A stretch of 5,729 nucleotides of DNA from an uncultured Bacteroidales bacterium (GTDB lineage Bacteria; Bacteroidota; Bacteroidia; Bacteroidales; UBA932): contig CAJOMB010000093.1 in NCBI GenBank assembly GCA_905235615.1, positions 1-5,729 on the forward strand. The letters are read 5' to 3'. Positions 1 through 5,729 of this stretch are shown here, piece by piece (the first letter of the stretch is position 1; each line of letters starts with the position of its first letter). Under the pieces are notes generated by a model that was not told the origin of the DNA, searched no databases, and saw only the letters and a program-made list of their open reading frames with translations. Both the position numbers and the translations under genes were made by a program.

Positions 1-15
1 GAAGGTTTCTGCCAT
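1..15 (-). CDS. Possible start of the next minus-strand gene (first 5 codons only)
   Basis: On the minus strand an ATG at 15-13 opens MAETF and runs off the left edge. It sits just downstream of the TATCTTTG box, with an A/T-rich TATAAAG immediately before it, which fits a Bacteroidetes gene start. Five codons are too few to test coding or name a product. The short spacing to the preceding stop (44 bases) would also allow read-through from the operon. The call rests on context alone. Confidence 0.35.
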
Positions 16-40
16 CTTTATAGAAGCGGTTAAACAACTA

Positions 41-48
41 CAAAGATA
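41..48 (-). promoter_or_regulatory. Candidate Bacteroidetes -7 promoter box (TATCTTTG)
   Basis: TATCTTTG on the minus strand matches the Bacteroidetes -7 consensus TAnnTTTG exactly. It lies 11 bases past the stop of the DUF4876 gene, in a 60-base stretch of about 32% GC, and about 25 bases before a possible ATG. No TTTG or TTG -33 element is found at the expected 19-21 base spacing (about 67-72), where the strand still encodes the end of the previous gene. Transcription would start near 32-37. Confidence 0.4.
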
Positions 49-59
49 ACAATTATTTC

Positions 60-1484
60 TTACTTCAGAGAAGGAGTCGCGTTCGGAGTGAAGTCGTTGG
101 TGGAGTTGTTGGTATCCACCAGCTTGCCCTCGGCATTTACGCTGCGGCGTACGCTCTTGCCCAGGCGGGCCAGGTCTCCGTCATATTCTCCGCAGTAAGT
201 CCAGCCGGCGTCAAAGGCGGCCGGCCAGGGATTCTGGTAGAAAGAATCTTTCAGAGAGCAGTTCACAGCATCCAGCACCCACTCTCCGGGAATAACCCAG
301 ACATCCTGGGTATCCAGCTCGCGAGGAATCACGTACTCGTTGAAATAGAAAGTGAAAGTACCGGTCCAGTGACGGTTTTCCAGAATGCTTTCGGCCGATT
401 CACCGTAAGGAGGCAGGCAGATGGCATAGCTCTCGAAGCCGCGCTTGTGCAACATGGTAATGGTGGCGGAAGCTTTGAACCAGATTTCAAGGTTTTCTAC
501 GTCCGGATTGTCGGTGTCCGGCCAGTATTCGTTCTCGTCGTAGAACTCGAAATCGGCCTTGCTCAGGTTTATGCCCATGGTATCTGTGTAGTCAAGGGCT
601 GCCAGGGCCAGGATCAGGGACTCTCCGGGAGCCAGCGGATGGTCGTCACCGTCTCCGGGAATCACGTACATATTCTCCACGGCCAGGCCGTCTTCCAAAG
701 CAGGATACTCATAGTAAGCACCTACAGATGAGATGGTCCCGGTTATGAAGCTGGTCACAAACATAACGTGGTCGGCATAGATGGTGTGGTCACTGTTGTT
801 GGTGAGCTTGATGTACTGGTCGTCGGAGGAATTGGTGGAACCTTCGATGGGGCTGCCGGTGAAATAGATTTCCTCAATGAGCAGTTCACCGGGTTCTACG
901 TTCCGGTAGCTCTGCTCGATGGTGGCCTCGGCCAGCACGCTGGTGCCGAAGAGCACCTCCACCTTGCCGCTGCGATTCTCGGTAGCGTTGGCGTAAGGAG
1001 CCACCGTCACGGAGATGCCGTTTTCGGCCGCTTCCGTCGTAATCCAATCGGCACTGCTGTTCACCGTAAACGTATATCCCTTAGGCACTTCCACCTCGAA
1101 AGTTCCCCCTAGGGCTATGGCTTTGAAACTGTTCTTGGAAGGCTCTGCAGGGGCTACCGGGGCACTTTGTACCACGGCAATCACCTGCTGCAGCATTTCG
1201 GAGCTAACAGTAATCTGTCCGCTGCGGGCTGCCGCCTCCGTAAAAGGAGCGACGCTTACGGAAAGGGTGGCACTGCCGCTGCCTGCGGTCTGTCCCAAAG
1301 TAATCCAGCTTTCGCTGGCCGATACGGTCCATTCCTGATTGGAAGTGACGGAAACCTGGACGGTCTCCCCTTCCGAGGCAATGCTGAGGGTGTTGACAGA
1401 GACGGAAAGCTCGGGGGCTTCCGTCTTTTGGCAGGCCACGGCCGCAACGGCGGCAAGTGCTGCAAGAATAAGACGCTTTTTCAT
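60..1484 (-). CDS. Lipoprotein with two BACON domains and a C-terminal DUF4876 domain (474 aa)
   Basis: This is a predicted outer-membrane lipoprotein. The signal peptide ends in lipobox AVAC with Cys18 lipidated. The next residues QKTE resemble the Bacteroidetes surface-export signal (Q-K-acidic), favouring display outside the cell. BACON domain 1 covers about 26-108, with the paired-Trp core NQEWTVSASESWITL. BACON domain 2 covers about 118-193, with VNSSADWIT and a closing ATIEQSY. They are joined by a short Pro/Ala linker. The DUF4876 domain covers about 198-474. It opens with a lamin-tail-like start (GELLIEEIYFTGSP, QYIKLTNNSD, LAPGESLILA), has an acidic middle (310-335), then TITMLHKRGFESYAI, and ends in the family-like DTNNSTNDF. 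Cys409 and Cys431 could pair. BACON domains are proposed to bind carbohydrate or act as spacers; DUF4876 has no known activity. The ATG at 1484 is chosen because it gives an ideal lipoprotein signal and lies 17 bases after the preceding stop. Confidence 0.92.
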   Translation of the reverse strand: MKKRLILAALAAVAAVACQKTEAPELSVSVNTLSIASEGETVQVSVTSNQEWTVSASESWITLGQTAGSGSATLSVSVAPFTEAAARSGQITVSSEMLQQVIAVVQSAPVAPAEPSKNSFKAIALGGTFEVEVPKGYTFTVNSSADWITTEAAENGISVTVAPYANATENRSGKVEVLFGTSVLAEATIEQSYRNVEPGELLIEEIYFTGSPIEGSTNSSDDQYIKLTNNSDHTIYADHVMFVTSFITGTISSVGAYYEYPALEDGLAVENMYVIPGDGDDHPLAPGESLILALAALDYTDTMGINLSKADFEFYDENEYWPDTDNPDVENLEIWFKASATITMLHKRGFESYAICLPPYGESAESILENRHWTGTFTFYFNEYVIPRELDTQDVWVIPGEWVLDAVNCSLKDSFYQNPWPAAFDAGWTYCGEYDGDLARLGKSVRRSVNAEGKLVDTNNSTNDFTPNATPSLK

Positions 1485-1501
1485 GTCATTTTATTTTAAG
1501 G
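1485..1501 (-). promoter_or_regulatory. 17-base A/T-rich leader before the BACON/DUF4876 gene
   Basis: The only gapped junction in the operon reads CCTTAAAATAAAATGAC before the ATG. It has no Shine-Dalgarno sequence and is rich in A and T, which fits Bacteroidetes translation starts. It is too short for a terminator or full promoter, so the fourth gene should be co-transcribed, with its own independent ribosome entry. Confidence 0.6.
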
Positions 1502-2914
1502 TTAAAAACATATTCCAAGGGTTATATTATGCCGAAAAGCCGGCCCATAGCCTTGCAAAAGGCCGTATTGGAAGGAAGCCTGTGCATACAGGGACATCCG
1601 CGCCGTCAACTGCCGCTCCGCATGGAAGGAAGCCCCTCCCTTCCAGCCGGGAACTGACTGAAACATTCCAGCCTGCAGCGCCGGCAGAAAGAACCAATGC
1701 CCCTTCTGCAGGCGGCAGGAGGCCTCCAGCTCCACGGCCAGTCCCGAAAGGGAGAAGGTGCTGGCCGGATAAGCATATCCGGAGTGGTAGGAAACATACT
1801 CCACCTGTCCCTTCAGCCTCCAGCGCTCCTTCCACTCCAGAGTTCCGTACACATCGGCCGAAAGCTGGCGGGAAGTGAACTGACGCAGACGCCCCAGCAC
1901 TTTCAGATACCCCGCCGAACCATTGTCCAAGATGCTCTCCAGGCCTTCCCTCCATTCTCCCTTTAAGAAGAATCCGGCTTTCCAGGCCCAGTTGCCCCGC
2001 CGGGACAGATAGGCGCCACGAACTTCAGCGTTTCTCGTATATAATTCTGTATAAGGAACTTGATTCAGGCTGGGGAGGTAGTGGGTGTTATCCAGCAGGG
2101 AATAGCGGACCCCGGCCTCCCAGCCCCTTTCCTTCACGGGAGCCCAAGCAAGGCCCACAGAGAGACCGTTCCCGGAATAACGCGTATTTAGATAAGAGTC
2201 CGTGGCACCAGTAAAGCGGGCAAACGTGTTTCCCAGGCCGGTGAGATGAAACACGGAACTGTTCTTTCCCCGTTCGCTCATAAAACTGACGGACTGACTC
2301 TGGCTGTACCTTCTGTACCCCAGCGTAAGGTCCAGCGCATAACCCGGCAGCACAAGATATCCGGCCGATGCGGAAACCTGCAGGTCTGAAACGATGTTGC
2401 GGGGGCGGGGATCCACCATCCTGTACTCGTGCTGGGCACGATAAGAACCCTCTGCACCCCAGTAGAAACGCTTGTGGCAGGCAGAATACCCGCCGGAAAA
2501 AGCGTATTCCTCCCGGTTCACATTCCCTCCCACTGTATCGGCCACCACATAGGGATAGACGATGAAAAAGTCGGAAGAACTATTCAGGAACACATCCCTT
2601 TTTACCCCGTTGGTGTAACGGACGCTCCCCCGGACAGCCTGGAGGGAATCCAGCCGCACCAGGGTATTGAAGCAAATCTGGCCTTCCTGCCGGCTCTTGC
2701 CTTCCTCTTTAATGAGAGGTGCGGCTTCGCTGCGCCCGTTCCAGGTTATTCCAGCCTGGGTATAGGCAGCCTCCGGTCCCAGCAGGTACAAGGCGGCACT
2801 CCCCGCCTCCTCCACCTTCACGGCACGGGCCCTGTGGGCACTCTTCTGGACAGCCGGAAGGGAATCCGGCGAGGCCAGTACAAGGGAGAGCGATATGAGA
2901 AGAAGGTTCATCAT
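1502..2914 (-). CDS. DUF6850-family outer-membrane beta-barrel protein (470 aa)
   Basis: The product has a cleavable-type signal peptide (MMNLLLISLSLVLAS, likely cut near residue 15). Then come a 75-95 residue soluble segment and a long run of alternating amphipathic strands to the C-terminal phenylalanine (NITLGICF), as expected for a BAM-assembled barrel. Family-like landmarks are SDFFIVYPYVVADTVGG (114-130), WGAEGSYRAQHEYR (152-165), DPRPRNIVSDL (168-178) and FHLTGLGNTFARFTG (222-236). These match what I remember of the DUF6850 barrel family; no search was run. There is no TonB box or plug domain, so it is not a second TonB receptor. The first ATG at 2914 overlaps the stop of the lipoprotein gene; the adjacent second Met codon could also serve. 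It sits between two lipoprotein genes behind a TonB receptor, suggesting a joint envelope complex (inference). Its molecular role is not known to me. Confidence 0.88.
   Translation of the reverse strand: MMNLLLISLSLVLASPDSLPAVQKSAHRARAVKVEEAGSAALYLLGPEAAYTQAGITWNGRSEAAPLIKEEGKSRQEGQICFNTLVRLDSLQAVRGSVRYTNGVKRDVFLNSSSDFFIVYPYVVADTVGGNVNREEYAFSGGYSACHKRFYWGAEGSYRAQHEYRMVDPRPRNIVSDLQVSASAGYLVLPGYALDLTLGYRRYSQSQSVSFMSERGKNSSVFHLTGLGNTFARFTGATDSYLNTRYSGNGLSVGLAWAPVKERGWEAGVRYSLLDNTHYLPSLNQVPYTELYTRNAEVRGAYLSRRGNWAWKAGFFLKGEWREGLESILDNGSAGYLKVLGRLRQFTSRQLSADVYGTLEWKERWRLKGQVEYVSYHSGYAYPASTFSLSGLAVELEASCRLQKGHWFFLPALQAGMFQSVPGWKGGASFHAERQLTARMSLYAQASFQYGLLQGYGPAFRHNITLGICF
2911..2914 (-). other. ATGA stop/start overlap (small lipoprotein / DUF6850 barrel)
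   Basis: This is a second ATGA junction of the same kind: the lipoprotein ends AGA-TGA and the barrel gene starts at the ATG inside it, followed at once by a second ATG. It supports one polycistronic message with translational coupling across the first three genes. Confidence 0.8.
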
Positions 2915-3300
2915 CTGAGAACTACCATTTTAAGGACAAGCTCCTGCCGGTTTTCCATCAAGGTCACGGCCGATGAGGGTGTGCCCCATTCCGTGAAGCG
3001 GACCGTGGCATGGCTGCCGTCCTGGAAAAGGGCATCCCCGTCAAAGGAAACCACATACACCCCTTTCAGCACTTCCACAATGCCGGAGTTGTTCACAAAT
3101 GTGGGGAAAGGGTAACTCTGGCCCGTGTTCAGGTTGCGGAACTGGTTTCCGGGAAGCGCCGAGTCCACGGTAATGGAAACCGGCACCCGTCCGTCGGAGA
3201 GTTCCGCCTGCAGGGTGAGCGTACACATCATTTTCTCCTGCACAGCCTTCGTACAGGCCGTCAGAAGGAGTAAACAACACAGTATGAGCGCTTTCTTCAT
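2911..3300 (-). CDS. Small lipoprotein (129 aa) with a transthyretin/CarboxypepD_reg-like beta domain
   Basis: This is a predicted lipoprotein. A hydrophobic signal follows MKK, and the lipobox LTAC puts the lipidated cysteine at residue 16. The residues after it (TKAVQEK) lack the early acidic pair of the Bacteroidetes surface-export signal, so a periplasm-facing anchor is as likely as surface exposure. Residues about 25-126 form one compact, strand-rich domain. The pattern FRNLNTGQSYPFP, then IVEVLKGVYVVSFDGDALF, resembles the 'tag ... G-x-Y-x-V' core of transthyretin-like or carboxypeptidase-regulatory-like sandwiches. I do not recognise a named family. From memory, many DUF4876 proteins carry a similar domain at their own N-terminus, so this may be a split-off version of it. 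The ATG overlaps the receptor stop by 4 bases, and its own stop overlaps the next ATG by 4 bases. Function is unknown; a ligand-binding or assembly accessory of the receptor is a guess. Confidence 0.85.
   Translation of the reverse strand: MKKALILCCLLLLTACTKAVQEKMMCTLTLQAELSDGRVPVSITVDSALPGNQFRNLNTGQSYPFPTFVNNSGIVEVLKGVYVVSFDGDALFQDGSHATVRFTEWGTPSSAVTLMENRQELVLKMVVLR
3297..3300 (-). other. ATGA stop/start overlap (receptor / small lipoprotein)
   Basis: The receptor ends CTA-TGA and the lipoprotein begins ATG within the same ATGA. This arrangement normally lets terminating ribosomes restart, so the lipoprotein is probably made in proportion to the receptor. No Shine-Dalgarno sequence is visible upstream, as usual in Bacteroidetes. 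Confidence 0.8.
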
Positions 3301-5729
3301 AGATTCAACATCAGTTCCATTCCAAAATAAGGCGTGCTGGAGCGCCGCTTCACCACCCCGTTCACCTCATAATCCGGCGCCACGGTAAACAAGCGGTTCA
3401 CAAAGATGGACACCGTAGCCTTGTCGTGAAACAGCTTTTTGGTGGCCTTCAGGTTCACATTCATCAAAAAAGGGATGCGGCGGTACTCCAGCAGCGAACT
3501 GGAGAACTCCCGCACCATCATATGCAGGACGCCGTCTGCATCCGAAGCCTCTGTAAAAGGATGCCGGACCAGGTTTTTGTCCAGATAGGCCACCGGGCGG
3601 GAATCATCGGCCATACTCTGGGACCCCGTAAACCACGTACACTGGAAAGAAGTGGAAAAGATGAGTCCCAAGCGGGGTATCTGCGTATCCAGCAGGAAGT
3701 TGGTATTGAAAGACTCGTACAGATAACTGTCGTTCTTTTCATAAATGCCGATATAGGGGTAGGTTTTCCCGTTGATGATGGCCGAAGGGCGCTCATACTC
3801 CGGCTGGCTGTTCATGTATTGCGTGAGGAACCACGCACCATTCACCGTCAGGCGCGTATTGATATAAGGAATGCGGGCGGTGGTAAGCGTATATTCGATA
3901 CCCTTTTTCAAGGTGCGGCTACCATTGGTAGTGAGTCCGTAGGCCACCAGGCTGGTATCCATCACATAAGGGGTTGTTTCCAGGGAAGGAGGGTCAGTGA
4001 GGGCCACTTTGTCAATGGACTGCTCATCGTAGTCCTTGGAAATGAGCTGCATATACTCGCTGCCGCCCCGGAAACCGGAGGTCATATCCTCCACAAAGAA
4101 ATCGGCCGATAAGGTCCAGCCGTTCCAGGAGGCATCGGCCCCCACTTCCCATTTTACGTTGCGGGCGGGCATGAGGGCTTTGTTCTCCGGCTCCACGGTA
4201 AAGAGCAACATGTTGATTCTGCGAAGGTTGCGCTCTGTGGGCCAGTAGTTCATCTGGACTTTGTCGCTGTAGATGGTGTCCGGATATAGCATTTCCATGG
4301 TGGGGAACTTGGTGTGCAGGCCCACGCCGGCGTAAACCCCATATTCCAGTTTATAGCCCGCCAGGAGGGCCCGGGGCATTTCCAGCCTCAGGTTGGCCCG
4401 CGGATCCAGGAAAGGCTTGCACTGGATGGCATAGGACGCATCGGCCCCCGTCAGCATGGAAAGGCGAAGGCCGGCCATCCACTCCAGGGCAAGGCGCCCC
4501 AGGGGAATCCGGGAGCTTTCTTCCACAAACAGAGCCAGTTGGCTGCTTGCCGGGATGTCGTAATAGGCCCGCGGACGGGAGCTCATGGTGGTGGACAGCG
4601 GACGGGTGATGTCAAAAAGGGAGCCCCTGCCCAGGTTCTTGTCATAGTTCCACTCCGCACCCACCTTGAATTTGTGCTCCCCCGCCTGGAATTTGGCAAC
4701 GGCGTTGGCAAACACATAAAGTGGCTGCCCGTCCACCTGGAGCGTGGCCTCGTAACGCTGGGGCAGCATATAGGCATCATATTCCCCCGGCTCCCGGCCG
4801 ATGGTGAACGGCGTCTCGGAAGACAGGATTACATTCTTCCAGCGGTCTATCAGGTCCTTCTCGTAGCTGAGCGAGGCATTGACTACCAGGGAACGGAAAA
4901 ACTGCCTTTCCTCTTTGTTCTGAAGGGTATAATCGGCCCCCAGCTGGAAGCGGTTGTAGGTGGATTTATACGTTTCCACGGGCATTCCGTCCACCTGGTC
5001 CATGTCCTGGTCGCTTTTGCGGTTGTCAAAGGACCCGGTATAGTCCAGGCTGGCGTTGAGGATATGATTGAAGTGCTCTCCTGCAACCCAGGTGCGGCCT
5101 CCCCGAAGGCTGCCCGTGAGGCGTTTATAGTTCTGCCGCACATTGCGGGGGTCCGAACGGGAATCCAGGAAGTTGACGCTGGCATTGAGCGTCCTGCGCT
5201 CTTTTCCGCCCCATTCCCAGCCTTTTCCGGCATACACCAGCTTGGAGGTCATATCCGACTTGAAACGCGCCCGGAAGTTGTTTCCGCCCCTAATGCGCTT
5301 CACCTGGATGAGCCCGCTGGTAAGGTCTCCGTGCTCCACGGAGGCAATGCCGCGAACCACGTCCACCGTTTCAATATCCTCGGTGCCTATGGTTCTCATA
5401 TCCGTTCCCAGGTTCACATAATTGGAGCCCAGATTGCTCCAGGCGGGCGTGTATTGCAGGTTGGCGTCGTTGTTGACGGGCTTTCCGTCAATGGAAAAGC
5501 GGGTTCCCAGGGCCGATGTGGCATAGTCCGAAGAGAGGGAGCCCGCCGCCCGGAGGTTGACAATCTGAGGGGCACCCAGCGCCGGATTGGAAGAGGTGCC
5601 GCCGGGAAGCAGTTCCAGGATATCGGCAAAGCTGGAAGGCTGGATGTGCGCAATGGCATCGGCCCCTATCTTGGAGGCCGATGTAAGGCCGTGGTTCTCC
5701 TGGGCGGTAATCACAACTTCCTGAAGGGC
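3297..5729 (-). CDS. TonB-dependent outer-membrane receptor, N-terminus missing (partial at window edge)
   Basis: This is an outer-membrane active transporter that would take up a ligand with energy from TonB-ExbBD. The reading frame is open to the right edge and 810 residues are visible. It opens with LQEVVITAQEN, the L-x-EVVVTA-type segment that forms the TonB box before the plug in Bacteroidetes receptors. The plug spans roughly visible residues 15-150, with FADILELLPGG, then FSIDGKPV, then IETVDVVRGIASVEHGDLTS. The remainder is an amphipathic beta barrel ending in YFGMELMLNL. A GTG at 5714 lies inside the TonB-box motif and is not the true start. The missing part should hold the signal peptide and probably a CarboxypepD_reg-like domain (inference from the family). 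There is no SusD-like gene after it, and the plug does not look like a typical SusC. Its stop overlaps the next start by ATGA. Family assignment is firm; the substrate is unknown. Confidence 0.95.
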   Translation of the reverse strand, partial: ALQEVVITAQENHGLTSASKIGADAIAHIQPSSFADILELLPGGTSSNPALGAPQIVNLRAAGSLSSDYATSALGTRFSIDGKPVNNDANLQYTPAWSNLGSNYVNLGTDMRTIGTEDIETVDVVRGIASVEHGDLTSGLIQVKRIRGGNNFRARFKSDMTSKLVYAGKGWEWGGKERRTLNASVNFLDSRSDPRNVRQNYKRLTGSLRGGRTWVAGEHFNHILNASLDYTGSFDNRKSDQDMDQVDGMPVETYKSTYNRFQLGADYTLQNKEERQFFRSLVVNASLSYEKDLIDRWKNVILSSETPFTIGREPGEYDAYMLPQRYEATLQVDGQPLYVFANAVAKFQAGEHKFKVGAEWNYDKNLGRGSLFDITRPLSTTMSSRPRAYYDIPASSQLALFVEESSRIPLGRLALEWMAGLRLSMLTGADASYAIQCKPFLDPRANLRLEMPRALLAGYKLEYGVYAGVGLHTKFPTMEMLYPDTIYSDKVQMNYWPTERNLRRINMLLFTVEPENKALMPARNVKWEVGADASWNGWTLSADFFVEDMTSGFRGGSEYMQLISKDYDEQSIDKVALTDPPSLETTPYVMDTSLVAYGLTTNGSRTLKKGIEYTLTTARIPYINTRLTVNGAWFLTQYMNSQPEYERPSAIINGKTYPYIGIYEKNDSYLYESFNTNFLLDTQIPRLGLIFSTSFQCTWFTGSQSMADDSRPVAYLDKNLVRHPFTEASDADGVLHMMVREFSSSLLEYRRIPFLMNVNLKATKKLFHDKATVSIFVNRLFTVAPDYEVNGVVKRRSSTPYFGMELMLNL

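Noticed and set aside
47..57. Small inverted repeat ATAA-TTG-TTAT after the last stop as a terminator or operator
   Set aside because: A four-base A/T stem is too weak to be a terminator and is common by chance in AT-rich sequence.
1505..1512. TATGTTTT on the minus strand as an internal promoter for the DUF4876 gene
   Set aside because: It lacks the final G of TAnnTTTG, has no -33 partner that I can see, and lies only 20 bases before the ATG within a tightly packed operon.
1339..1878. 179-codon plus-strand open frame rich in Pro, Ala, Arg and Ser
   Set aside because: Composition is that of a shadow frame of GC-rich coding DNA, and it crosses the 1485-1501 gene junction in antisense.
1493..2935. 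The same nine bases CCTTAAAAT occur shortly before the starts of the barrel gene (2935-2927) and the DUF4876 gene (1501-1493)
   Set aside because: The first copy encodes Leu-Lys-Met of the lipoprotein, the distances to the ATG differ (12 versus 8 bases), and a nine-base match could be chance.
2429..3115. 228-codon plus-strand open frame spanning the DUF6850 and small lipoprotein genes
   Set aside because: It crosses a gene boundary in antisense, and its product has no signal peptide, domain or repeat pattern.
3426..4112. 228-codon plus-strand open frame opposite the receptor gene
   Set aside because: It lies wholly antisense to clear beta-barrel coding sequence, has no recognisable domain, and long antisense frames are expected in GC-rich genes.
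3297..5729. SusC/SusD polysaccharide utilisation locus
   Set aside because: No SusD, glycoside hydrolase or regulator is present, and the plug motifs do not look like typical SusC. BACON domains alone do not make this a glycan-use locus.

Overview
The window is a single co-directional gene cluster on the minus strand of a Bacteroidota genome, most likely a Bacteroidales gut-type lineage. Three things point there. BACON domains and the DUF4876 and DUF6850 families are typical of Bacteroidales. Gene starts lack Shine-Dalgarno sequences and, in the one gapped junction, sit behind A/T-rich leaders. The only clear promoter-like element, in the last 60 bases, matches the Bacteroidetes -7 box TAnnTTTG exactly. 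GC content is fairly high (58% in one coding line counted by hand), so a high-GC group such as Alistipes-like or uncultured Bacteroidales is plausible; genus cannot be fixed from this window.

Layout in the direction of transcription (right to left). (1) 5729-3297: a TonB-dependent outer-membrane receptor whose N-terminus lies beyond the window; plug and complete barrel are present. (2) 3300-2911: a small lipoprotein with a compact beta-sandwich-like domain. (3) 2914-1502: an outer-membrane beta-barrel protein of the DUF6850 family. (4) 1484-60: a lipoprotein with two BACON domains and a C-terminal DUF4876 domain. The first two junctions are 4-base ATGA stop/start overlaps and the third is a 17-base gap, so the four genes look like one translationally coupled operon. 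Bases 59-1 are AT-rich and carry a promoter-like -7 box followed by a possible start codon of the next gene, cut by the window edge.

Working model (inference): this is an outer-membrane import or surface-display unit. It has a TonB-dependent receptor without a SusD partner, a second barrel, one lipoprotein with a surface-export-like signal and one without. The substrate cannot be read from the sequence. DUF4876 and DUF6850 have no assigned function that I know of, so the cluster as a whole is the most interesting object here. I see no mobile element, CRISPR array, RNA gene or long repeat.
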